NCBI GenBank assembly: GCA_964511535.1
Contig: CAZEFW010000025.1
Coordinates: 1-64,000 of the forward strand
Direction of reading: 5' to 3'
Length of the DNA: 64,000 bases
From: CAZCFB01 sp964511535
Lineage (GTDB): Bacteria; Myxococcota_A; Polyangia; GCA-2747355; CAZCFB01
Both the position numbers and the translations under genes were made by a program. Positions 56,876 to 64,000 of this stretch are shown here, piece after piece (the first letter of the stretch is position 1; each line of letters opens with the position of its first letter). Under the pieces are notes generated by a model. That model saw only the letters and a program-made list of their open reading frames with translations. It ran no database searches and was not told where the DNA came from.

Positions 56876-58612
56876 ATGAGCCGCCTGATCTTGGGACTGA
56901 ACACCGACCACGGGGACTCGTCCGCCGCGCTTATCGGTGACAACGGCATCATCGCCGCCATCGCCGAGGAGCGGATCAACCGCAAGAAGCACTGCGCCGA
57001 CTTCCCGGCCCTCGCCATTCAGGAGGTGCTGCGCATCGCCGGCGCCGACATCAGCGATGTCACGGACATCGCGGTGGCCCGCAACCCCAAGGCGAACCTG
57101 CCCCAGAAGCTGGCCTTCGTGGCCAAGACGCCCAAGCGCGGCCTGAACATGGCCCGCAAGCGCCTGTCAGTGCACCGCAAGGTGGCGTCCATCGAGCAGA
57201 CCATCGCCGCCGAGCTGGGCGTCTCCGCCAGCGCCATCCGCGCCGAGACCCACGCCGTGGAGCACCACCTGGCTCACGTGGCCAGCGCCTTCTACTGGTC
57301 ACCCTTCGAGCGCGCCTGCGCATTCTCCGTCGACGGCGCCGGCGACTTCGCCACCGCCATGTGGGCCGACTGCCGGGGCAACGACATCGACATCATCTAC
57401 CGCGCGCTGTGGCCGCACTCGCTCGGGGTGTTCTACTCCGGCGTGTGCCAGTTCATCGGCTTCAACCGTTACGGCGAGGAGTACAAGGTGATGGGGCTGA
57501 GCGCCTACGGGCGCAACCGGTACTCGCACATGATGCGCCGCCTGGTGAGCTACAACCCCCACGACGGCCTGCGCCTGAACCTCGACTTCTTCCAGCACCA
57601 CAAGATGGACGGCTCCTTCGAGGCCATCAAGGACGGGGTGGTGACGCTGCCCCAGCTGTGGGGGCCCAAGCTGGCCGAGGAGCTCGGCCCAGCCCGGGAT
57701 CGCGACGAGCCCATCGGCCAGCGCGAGCGCGACCTGTCCGCCTCAATGCAGATCCGCTACGAGGAGGTGTTCCTCGACATGGTCACCGACCTGGTGAAGC
57801 GCACCGGCTGCCGCGACATCGTCATGGCCGGCGGCTGCGCGCTCAACTCGGTGGCCAACGGCCGCATGCTCACCGAGGGGTATGTGGACCGGGCCTACTT
57901 CCAGCCCGCAGCCTCCGACGACGGCACCGCGGTGGGGGCCGCCCTGCACGTGGCCCACACCACGCACGGCATGCCCCGCACCGGCGAGGTGCGCTCCTCG
58001 TTCTGGGGCTCCGAGTGGAGCGACGACGAGATCGAGGCCGAGCTGAAGAAGAACGGCCGCCCCTACAAGAAGCTGACCCGCGAGGAGCTCATCTCCTCGG
58101 CGGTGGACGCCATCGCCGACGCCAAGATCATCGGCTGGTTCCAGGGCCGCGAGGAGTGGGGCCCCCGCGCCCTGGGCAACCGCTCCATCCTGTGCAACCC
58201 GGCCGAGCCGGAGATGAAGGCGATCCTCAACTCGCGCATCAAGAACCGCGAGCCGTTCCGCCCCTTCGCCCCGGTGATCCGCGAGGAGGACATGTCCACC
58301 TGCTTCGAGGGGACCCACCCCGTGCCGTTCATGATCGTGGTGTACAAAGTCACCCCCGAGTGGCGCGAGAAGCTGCCCGCCATCACCCACGAGGACGACA
58401 CCGGCCGCCTGCAGACCGTGCGCCGCGACGAGAACCCGCTGTACTACGACCTGCTCGGCGCCTTCAAGGAGAAGACCGGCGTGCCCGTTCTGCTCAACAC
58501 CTCGTTCAACGAGAACGAGCCGGTGGTGCACCTGCCGTCAGAGGCCATCGCCTGCTTCGAGCGCACCAAGATGGACGCCCTGGGCATCGGGTCGTTCTGG
58601 CTGGAGAAGTAG
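56876..58612 (+). CDS. NodU/CmcH-family carbamoyltransferase
   Basis: A 578-residue enzyme. The N-terminal ASKHA-like domain starts ILGLNTDHGDSSAALI and contains EHHLAHVASAFYWSPF (the His pair that binds metal/carbamoyl-AMP) and FSVDGAGDFATAMW. The C-terminal domain has GWFQGREEWGPRALGNRSIL, FRPFAPVI and LLNTSFNENEPVV. The family carbamoylates hydroxyls on sugars, antibiotics or other acceptors using carbamoyl phosphate and ATP. AGGAGA is upstream. No natural-product genes lie nearby, so the acceptor is unknown. Confidence 0.92.
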   Translation: MSRLILGLNTDHGDSSAALIGDNGIIAAIAEERINRKKHCADFPALAIQEVLRIAGADISDVTDIAVARNPKANLPQKLAFVAKTPKRGLNMARKRLSVHRKVASIEQTIAAELGVSASAIRAETHAVEHHLAHVASAFYWSPFERACAFSVDGAGDFATAMWADCRGNDIDIIYRALWPHSLGVFYSGVCQFIGFNRYGEEYKVMGLSAYGRNRYSHMMRRLVSYNPHDGLRLNLDFFQHHKMDGSFEAIKDGVVTLPQLWGPKLAEELGPARDRDEPIGQRERDLSASMQIRYEEVFLDMVTDLVKRTGCRDIVMAGGCALNSVANGRMLTEGYVDRAYFQPAASDDGTAVGAALHVAHTTHGMPRTGEVRSSFWGSEWSDDEIEAELKKNGRPYKKLTREELISSAVDAIADAKIIGWFQGREEWGPRALGNRSILCNPAEPEMKAILNSRIKNREPFRPFAPVIREEDMSTCFEGTHPVPFMIVVYKVTPEWREKLPAITHEDDTGRLQTVRRDENPLYYDLLGAFKEKTGVPVLLNTSFNENEPVVHLPSEAIACFERTKMDALGIGSFWLEK

Positions 58613-58671
58613 CAACGGCTGCGCTACCCTTCCTCAGCACGAAACACAACCAGACCAGCAGAGGAGCGACC

Positions 58672-59073
58672 ATGAGCGAGCGTCTTGCGGTGGTAAAGGC
58701 CCTTGCCGCCATGATGGGCAACAAGGAAGGGGACCTCTCCGAGGAGGAGGTCATGTTCGTGGGCCACGCGGCCTTCGAGATGGGCCTGACCGAGGAGGAG
58801 AACGGTGAGGTGCAGGAGGTGCTCAAGGCGGGAGGCGATTACAAGGCCATCGTGGCCGGGGTCTCCAGCCGCACCCTCAGGACCTTCCTCTTTCGTCGGG
58901 TGGTGGCCGCCATCCTGCTCGACGATCTCATCGACGCAGACGAGCAGGTGGTCATAGACCAGACCGCCGAGGCCTTCGGCTACGACGGCGAGCTCAAGGA
59001 GGAGTTCGTCGGCTGGATGAAGGACGGCATCGACTGGGAGAAGCGCGGCGCCACGCTGATGGCCCGCATGTGA
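58672..59073 (+). CDS. TerB-like helical protein
   Basis: A 133-residue all-helical acidic protein. The ATG at 58672 has GAGGAG upstream; the open frame before it is a shadow of the carbamoyltransferase gene. Helix pattern and the acidic residues (GDLSEEEVMFVGHAAFEMGL, then AILLDDLIDADEQVVID) resemble the TerB/DUF533 fold, which binds metals in related proteins. It follows the carbamoyltransferase by 59 bp on the same strand. The family call is tentative. Confidence 0.65.
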   Translation: MSERLAVVKALAAMMGNKEGDLSEEEVMFVGHAAFEMGLTEEENGEVQEVLKAGGDYKAIVAGVSSRTLRTFLFRRVVAAILLDDLIDADEQVVIDQTAEAFGYDGELKEEFVGWMKDGIDWEKRGATLMARM

Positions 59074-59610
59074 TCACTCGTCCATCTCGTACAGATCTTC
59101 GCCCGCCAGCGAGCGGCTCTCCACGTCGGTCTTGAAGGTCCCGCCGCAGTTGGGACACTGCGCCAGCTCCTGCTGCAGCGGCAGCTCCGCCCGGCAATAC
59201 TCACACCGGCGCACCATCAAACGCGGCTGAAGCTCCGCGAAGACGAAGTACTCGGCGCCGTCCTCGCTCCGGTGGCGGCTGCAGCGCCCGTCCCCCTCCA
59301 GCCCGGCCAGCACCGCCGCGGCCCCCACAGCGCGGCGGCCCAGCGCGGCCTCAACGTCGGCCTCGGAGATCTCGCCGTTGCGCGCCCTGGCCTGGGCCAG
59401 GATCTCCGCCCGCAGCTGCTCCGGCGAGGCGGCCTCGGCCACCTTGACCAGCCGCACCCCCAGCCCGGCCAGCACCCCGCCCAGCGCCAGCCCCACCACG
59501 GCGACGGCGTAGCGCGAGCCCTGCCCTGCTGCTCCGAGCAGGAAGATCAACCCGAGGGCCACCAGCCCCACGCCCACCAGGACCATCGCGATGCCACCCA
59601 GGTGTTTCAT
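59074..59610 (-). CDS. Membrane protein with winged-helix-like and zinc-ribbon segments
   Basis: A 178-residue protein. Two membrane helices (about 5-27 and 33-53) are followed by a cytoplasmic helical domain (about 60-110), which reads like a winged helix (EISEADVEAALG). A zinc ribbon (CEYC ... CPNCGG) and an acidic tail follow. It is convergent with the TerB-like gene, with no gap between their stops. No named family recognised; such proteins often act as membrane-tethered sensors, which is inference. Confidence 0.68.
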   Translation of the reverse strand: MKHLGGIAMVLVGVGLVALGLIFLLGAAGQGSRYAVAVVGLALGGVLAGLGVRLVKVAEAASPEQLRAEILAQARARNGEISEADVEAALGRRAVGAAAVLAGLEGDGRCSRHRSEDGAEYFVFAELQPRLMVRRCEYCRAELPLQQELAQCPNCGGTFKTDVESRSLAGEDLYEMDE

Positions 59611-59675
59611 GTCGTCACTCCCGGGAGGTTACCGGCCCCACACCCGGAAACGCCGGAAGGGGGCGAGCCCCTCCC

Positions 59676-61280
59676 CTACTTCTGCTTGATGCCCAGGGTG
59701 AAGGCCCCGTAGTAGGGCAAGCTGTTGGCGTCCACCGCGATGGTGTGCACCGGGTAGGACCCTGCCTTGATCACCGCGGTGCCGGTGGTGTTGGGGTAGA
59801 CCAGCTTGCCGTTCAGCCCGCTCTTGGAGCACTGGTAGCTGACGCTGGCCGGCGAGCAGCTGTCCCCGAACAGGTAGAGCCGCGCAGAGTAGCTCGGGGT
59901 CAGGGAGATCTCGTAGCTCTTCCCCGGGATCAGCTTCACCTGGTAGTACACCTGCGGCCCGTCCCACTTGTTGGTGGTGCCGCAGGAGATCTGCTGGCCG
60001 AACTCGTTGGACGCCCCGGCGGTGGTGCCCTTGACCAGCGCCCCGCCGTTGATCAGCTTGATCGGCTTGGCCGCCAGGCAGGCCTGGTGTTTGGGCGGCG
60101 ACCAGGTGGGGTCCTTGAGGGTCCACTTGTACTGCTTCTCCACGAAGTCCCGGATCGACAGGGCGAGCTTGTAGCTGTAGTTGTCGCGCTCGCTGGTGGT
60201 GTTGATCATGTCGTAGTAGGTCTCCACCTGGGTGCCGTCGATGGTGCCGCCATTCTTGGAGCCGTGGCGCCAGGTGTTGTAGCCGCCGGAGAAGAACCCC
60301 TGCCCCGCCGGGTGCGGGTGCTTGAGGCTCGGCACCGACTTGAAGCCGCGCGCCATCAACAGCGTGCCCAGGCTCTGGGGCCCGCGCACCAGGTCGGCCA
60401 GGGTGTGGCCCGGGGTCTTGGCCAGGCTGCGCAGCGACGACTTGTTGATGTAGGTCGCCGCGTTGAGCGCCGAGTCGCTCCGGTTCAGGTCGCTGGAGCT
60501 GAGCATGAACCCCATCTCCACCCACTTGGCGCTGTGGGCGTTGGTGTGCATGTCGAGGTAGTGCCCCTTGCCGCAGCGGGAGGTGACCCACTTCTTGGCC
60601 GCGTCGATGTACTGGTGGTACTCGTTGAACGCCACGCCGCACCACTTGTCCCCCTGGCACGCCTCCTTGATCTCCCGGTTGGCGTCGTACTTCTTGCGGT
60701 ACAGCCGGTTGATGATCACGTGGGGCCGCCGCCCGGTGAGCTTGTACAGGTAGTGGGCGGCCTCCAGGGTGTACTCCTGGCTGTTGGAGTCCCGGCCGAG
60801 CACACCCCAGGTGCGGTCCTTGATCTCCGACGGCTTGAGGTAGCCGCCGTGGGGCGAAGAGATCACCACCGGCATGTCGCCGGCGATGTACTGGATGTAC
60901 TCCTTGCGCCCCCAGTAGGTCTGTCCCGCCGCGTACTTCCACCCCGCGGGCAAGGGGCCGGAGCAGAGGCCCTTGGGCATGGCGTCGGGGGACGGCACCA
61001 GGTCGGGCTTGGGACCCTTGTCAGGCGCTTTCCCCTTGTCGGCGGGAGGCCCAGCGTCGGCCGCCGGCCCCTTGTCGGGCGCCACCTTGCCGTCCTTCGA
61101 GCCGCCCACGTCGTTGACCACGCCGCCATCACCCGTCACGCCCCTGTCACCTGTTACGCCCCTGTCACCTGTCACGCCCATGTCGGGCGTCTGGGTCGGC
61201 TCGCGGGTGTCACAGCCCATGAATCCGAATAGAAGGGAGAGAAGCAAGGGGGGGAATCGTCCGCGCATGGGAGAAAGCAT
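59676..61280 (-). CDS. N-formylglutamate-amidohydrolase-like lipoprotein with one PPC-like domain
   Basis: A 534-residue lipoprotein (lipid Cys 23, FGFMGC). I choose the ATG at 61280 because GGTGG is upstream; an internal ATG at 61268 lacks a site. A spacer (about 30-105) holds three GVTGDR repeats and DKG/APDKG units. The catalytic part (about 125-400) has ISSPHGG at about 141-146, INRLYRKKYDANRE and HYLDMHTNAHS, resembling N-formylglutamate amidohydrolases (zinc-dependent). The last 140 residues are one copy of the beta module repeated five times in the lipoprotein at 20.7-23.4 kb (NEFGQQISCG). It probably cleaves an extracellular amide. Confidence 0.75.
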   Translation of the reverse strand: MLSPMRGRFPPLLLSLLFGFMGCDTREPTQTPDMGVTGDRGVTGDRGVTGDGGVVNDVGGSKDGKVAPDKGPAADAGPPADKGKAPDKGPKPDLVPSPDAMPKGLCSGPLPAGWKYAAGQTYWGRKEYIQYIAGDMPVVISSPHGGYLKPSEIKDRTWGVLGRDSNSQEYTLEAAHYLYKLTGRRPHVIINRLYRKKYDANREIKEACQGDKWCGVAFNEYHQYIDAAKKWVTSRCGKGHYLDMHTNAHSAKWVEMGFMLSSSDLNRSDSALNAATYINKSSLRSLAKTPGHTLADLVRGPQSLGTLLMARGFKSVPSLKHPHPAGQGFFSGGYNTWRHGSKNGGTIDGTQVETYYDMINTTSERDNYSYKLALSIRDFVEKQYKWTLKDPTWSPPKHQACLAAKPIKLINGGALVKGTTAGASNEFGQQISCGTTNKWDGPQVYYQVKLIPGKSYEISLTPSYSARLYLFGDSCSPASVSYQCSKSGLNGKLVYPNTTGTAVIKAGSYPVHTIAVDANSLPYYGAFTLGIKQK

Positions 61281-61340
61281 ACCACCGGGGCGTGCTAAAG
61301 TTTCCAATCCGAGATCCCGGGAGTCAGATGGAGGAGAGTG

Positions 61341-61796
61341 ATGCCGGAAGACCTGAGCAACCACGAAGACAAGGGCCTGCAGGCCATGTACGACGCCTAC
61401 CTGGACAAGATGGGCACCTTCGTCAGCGGGAACCAGCCGTTCTGGACCTCCCGCATGGGCGTGCGCAGCGGCACCCTGTCCAACCTGGAGGCGGGCCTGG
61501 CCTACATGGCCTCTCTGGGAAATACGAGCCTCTCGGGTGGCTGCGTCAGCATGCAGGCCGAGACCGCGCGGGTGTTGCGCGCCGCGGCCACGGGCGGCTG
61601 GATCGTCGAGGAGATCCGCATCGGCTCCAACGTCATGGGCCACTCCGCGGTGGCCGTGTACCCCGGCGGGAGCAGCATGGAGCAGGGCTACGTGTTCGAC
61701 CCGTGGCTGCGCCAGTCGCCCCTGGTGTTCGACTTCGAAGAGTGGCAGGGGCACTTCCGGATCATGTCCATCATGGGCGGCGCCCGGCGCCAGTAG
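61341..61796 (+). CDS. Uncharacterised 151-residue protein
   Basis: A 151-residue soluble protein with no signal peptide (ATG 61341 with GGAGGAG upstream; a GTG at 61338 is also in frame). It has one Cys (SGGCVSMQAETARVLRAAA, near residue 71) followed by an NVMGHSAVAVYPGG segment and FDPWLRQSP. The Cys-then-His-then-Asp order is reminiscent of papain-like or NlpC/P60-like enzymes, but I cannot assign a family. It is divergent from the amidohydrolase-like gene. Confidence 0.6.
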   Translation: MPEDLSNHEDKGLQAMYDAYLDKMGTFVSGNQPFWTSRMGVRSGTLSNLEAGLAYMASLGNTSLSGGCVSMQAETARVLRAAATGGWIVEEIRIGSNVMGHSAVAVYPGGSSMEQGYVFDPWLRQSPLVFDFEEWQGHFRIMSIMGGARRQ

Positions 61797-61845
61797 CGTT
61801 CCCCTGGCCTCGATCCATCGGCCAGCACCACGGAGGAAGAGCAGC

Positions 61846-63627
61846 ATGAACCGTCAATTCGCAGTGGGCCTGCTCCTGGCCCTGCTCGCCGTGTCTGTGG
61901 GATGCGGTGATGACCAGGCCGTGCCGGCCCAGGACGCTGGCGCTGCCGACCTGGTGGCCGCCGACGGCCCGAGCGAGGCCGGCGCCGACAGCGCCGCAGC
62001 GGACGGCACCATGGACCTCGCTGCTGCCGAGGCCGGCACCGACGCCGCCGCCGAGGCCGGCACCGACGCCGCCGCCGAGGCCGGGGCGCCCGACGCTGGC
62101 CCTTCATCCGCCGCCTTCACCTTCGTGGCCATGCCGGACACGCAGTACTACAGCGCCTTCCCGGGCAACTACAAATACTTCACCGCCCAGGTGAACTGGA
62201 TCGCCGCCAACCTGACCACCCGCTCGCTGGCCTTCGTCAGCCACCTGGGGGATATCGTGGACAGCGGCGCTTTCCTGGAGAGCCAGTGGAAGGCGGCGGA
62301 CAAGGCGTTCAAGGTCCTCGACGGCGACCTGACCAAGACGCCCAACGGGTTGATCCCCTACAGCGCCGTGCCGGGGAACCATGACTACGACATCGTGTAC
62401 CTCAAGGGCGTGCCCAAGCTGTACCTCAAGTGGTTCGGGCCGGACCGCTACAAGGGGCGCAGCTGGTTCATCGGCGCGTCGCCCAACAAGACCAGCATGG
62501 CCCAGCTCTTCGTGGGCGGCGGCAATATGTACCTGCACCTGGCCATGGAGTGGCGTCCCACCGACGAGAGCATCCTGTGGGCCCAGGAGGTGATGGCCAA
62601 GTACCCGGCGCTGCCCACCATCATCGCGACCCACGAGTACCAGGGCACCGGAGACCCGGCCAAGCGCAAGACCAGCGGCGCCACCAGCAACGGCGGCGGC
62701 AACAACTCCGCCGAGGACATGTACCGCAAGCTGGTGGTCCCGTCGCCCCAGGTGATGCTGGTGCTGTGCGGACATATCAGCGGCGACGGGCGCCGCACGG
62801 ACAAGACCGCCCTCGGTCAGTCGGTCTACCAGGTGCTGGCCGACTATCAGAGCGATCCCTTCGGCGGCAACGGCTGGATGCAGCTGGTCTCCTTCGACCC
62901 CGCGGCCAAGGAGATCCGCTTCGCCGCCTTCTCGCCCACCTACAAGGCGGGCAGCTCCATCGGGGTGGACCGCACCAAGAAGAGCAGCAGCAACCACAAG
63001 TTCAGCTTCGACCTGGACGCCCACCGCGCCCAGCTCGCCACCAGCACGGTGCTGCGCTTCCGCGATGGCCAGACCGCCGGGGCGGGCGCCAAGTACGCGG
63101 GGACGGTGGACACCCACGTGGGCAGCGGCAAGGGCAGCCTGGTCAAGCCGGACGTGAGCCACGGCGCGGCCACGGACGTGCACGCAGACAGCAACGGCGA
63201 TCAGGAGCAGGGGCTGCTGCGGTTCGACGGCATCATCGGCACGGGCGCGGGCCAGATCCCGCCCAAGACCACCATCAAGAAGGCGATCCTCACGCTGACC
63301 ACCGAGGGGCTGCTCTCCGAGAGCGGCGACGGGGCGAAGCTGCACCGCATGAAGGTGTCATGGAAGGAGACCGCCACCTGGAACGGGCTGGGCGCGCCGC
63401 TGCAGGCGGGCAAGGCCGCCGAGGCCACCGCCGACGCGGACAGCAAGGGCAAGGTGGGCGGCAAGGGGACCGACTCCTTCGACGTGACCAAGGCCGTGCA
63501 GGCCTGGGCCGACGGCGACACCAACAACGGCTGGGCCGTCATCGCCAACGGGACCAACCGCTGGTCCTTCAGATCATCCGAGTGGAGCAGCGTGGCCGAG
63601 CGGCCGCTGCTGACGGTGGTCTACTGA
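61846..63627 (+). CDS. Calcineurin-like phosphoesterase lipoprotein with DNRLRE-like C-terminal domain
   Basis: A 593-residue lipoprotein (lipid Cys 20, MNRQFAVGLLLALLAVSVGC). The ATG at 61846 has GGAGGA upstream. A spacer (about 25-90) holds repeated EAGTDAAA units. The catalytic part (about 93-385) shows the metallophosphatase order MPDTQYYS, HLGDIVDSG, GNHDYD, THEYQG and CGHISGDG. The C-terminal 200 residues are a beta-sandwich of the DNRLRE type (LLRFDGIIG ... IKKAILTLTTEG). It should hydrolyse phosphoesters outside the inner membrane. Substrate unknown. Confidence 0.85.
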   Translation: MNRQFAVGLLLALLAVSVGCGDDQAVPAQDAGAADLVAADGPSEAGADSAAADGTMDLAAAEAGTDAAAEAGTDAAAEAGAPDAGPSSAAFTFVAMPDTQYYSAFPGNYKYFTAQVNWIAANLTTRSLAFVSHLGDIVDSGAFLESQWKAADKAFKVLDGDLTKTPNGLIPYSAVPGNHDYDIVYLKGVPKLYLKWFGPDRYKGRSWFIGASPNKTSMAQLFVGGGNMYLHLAMEWRPTDESILWAQEVMAKYPALPTIIATHEYQGTGDPAKRKTSGATSNGGGNNSAEDMYRKLVVPSPQVMLVLCGHISGDGRRTDKTALGQSVYQVLADYQSDPFGGNGWMQLVSFDPAAKEIRFAAFSPTYKAGSSIGVDRTKKSSSNHKFSFDLDAHRAQLATSTVLRFRDGQTAGAGAKYAGTVDTHVGSGKGSLVKPDVSHGAATDVHADSNGDQEQGLLRFDGIIGTGAGQIPPKTTIKKAILTLTTEGLLSESGDGAKLHRMKVSWKETATWNGLGAPLQAGKAAEATADADSKGKVGGKGTDSFDVTKAVQAWADGDTNNGWAVIANGTNRWSFRSSEWSSVAERPLLTVVY

Positions 63628-63660
63628 GCGCTGAGCCCGTTCGGCGCGCCTCCGGAGGAG

Positions 63661-63960
63661 AGCGCGCCGTGCTCGCGTTCGCCGCTGGATTGTTGTGCCC
63701 GTGCAGCGCCCCTCCGGGGGAGCCCGCCGTGCTCGCGTTCGCCGCTGGATTGTTGTGCCCGTGCAGCGCCCCTCCGGGGNNNNNNNNNNNNNNNNNNNNN
63801 NNNNNNNNNNNNNNNNNNNNNNNNNNNNNNNNNNNNNNNNNNNNNNNNNNNNNNNNNNNNNNNNNNNNNNNNNNNNNNNCGCCGTGCTCGCGTTCGCCGC
63901 TGGATTGTTGTGCCCGTGCAGCGCCCCTCCGGGGGAGCCCGCCGTGCTCGCCATCCTTCG
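63661..63960. repeat. 60-bp tandem repeat interrupted by a 100-N gap
   Basis: Two adjacent 60-bp copies (63661-63720, 63721-63779 and on) differ by one base, and a further copy stands after the gap (63880-63943). Each contains GCCGTGCTCGCGTTCGCCGC. The period is a multiple of three and several frames stay open, for example AVLAFAAGLLCPCSAPPGEP per unit. No start or signal supports a real gene. The 100 N are a scaffolding placeholder. Confidence 0.85.
63780..63879. other. Assembly gap of 100 N
   Basis: Exactly 100 N lie inside the 60-bp tandem repeat. The number is a conventional placeholder, so the true copy number is unknown. Confidence 0.95.
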
Positions 63961-64000
63961 GATGGCTCCGCGATGAAGCGGCGGGCTTATTCGTCGCCGA

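Noticed and set aside
63661..63960. The 60-bp tandem repeat as a CRISPR array
   Set aside because: The whole 60-bp unit is repeated, including what would be the spacer, and the repeats differ by only one base.

Overview
The window is about 64 kb of GC-rich bacterial chromosome with two runs of N, so it is probably a draft or metagenome-derived scaffold. The gene content suggests a Myxococcota-like (deltaproteobacterial) organism. It has many secreted lipoproteins with Asp/Pro-rich spacers, a response regulator fused to a DUF4388 domain, ExbB-ExbD-ExbD-TonB and TolQ-TolR-TolA-TolB clusters, and a Cys/Asp-rich tail of the NDGDGLVD type. This is inference from gene families. No rRNA, tRNA, CRISPR array, prophage or intact insertion sequence was seen.

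Layout. 1-5.4 kb: the start of a glutamate formimidoyltransferase gene, a Cys-rich lipoprotein, a thioredoxin and a TonB-type energy-transduction operon. 5.7-11.1 kb: a large receiver/DUF4388/TPR scaffold protein, then tsaD, rsmA and a small membrane protein. 11.3-13.6 kb: an ECF sigma factor and its zinc-finger anti-sigma partner. 13.7-19.1 kb: a phage-CII-like regulator divergent from a membrane-domain operon (NfeD-like, two SPFH/flotillin proteins, a membrane-anchored retropepsin-like protease). 19.2-23.4 kb: NAD kinase and a five-repeat surface lipoprotein. 23.6-28.8 kb: a two-component pair whose regulator carries a GHKL ATPase domain, a beta-barrel protein and a TauE/SafE-like permease. 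28.9-32.5 kb: a DUF6882-like protein, a YrdC/Sua5 protein, a four-helix-bundle gene between inverted octamer arrays, and a sugar-dehydrogenase lipoprotein. 32.5-38 kb: a histidine kinase, a DUF4105 protein, a glycosyltransferase, a STAS-like protein and a PAS protein. 38-42.3 kb: the Tol operon. 42.3-52.7 kb: three related small lipoproteins, a rhomboid-like protein without its catalytic His, a flavodoxin-ferredoxin, rseP-tsaB and more lipoproteins. 53-56.8 kb: a BamA-like barrel, DUF4390 and an NtrY-like kinase damaged by an assembly patch. 56.9-64 kb: a carbamoyltransferase, a TerB-like protein, an N-formylglutamate-amidohydrolase-like lipoprotein, a phosphoesterase lipoprotein and a 60-bp tandem repeat broken by a 100-N gap.

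The most unusual signal is a set of short arrays made of degenerate 7-bp or 8-bp units (near 11.19, 13.62, 30.44, 30.91, 34.06, 35.34, 35.39, 37.99 and 48.51 kb). Most begin directly after a stem-loop at a gene's 3' end and run in that gene's direction. Unit types recur at distant loci. One pair of arrays encloses the only four-helix-bundle (23S-intervening-sequence type) gene of the window, so that its transcript could fold into a 47-bp stem with the ORF in the loop. Three of the four proteins of bacterial t6A tRNA modification (TsaB, TsaC/Sua5-like, TsaD) are also encoded here at separate loci.
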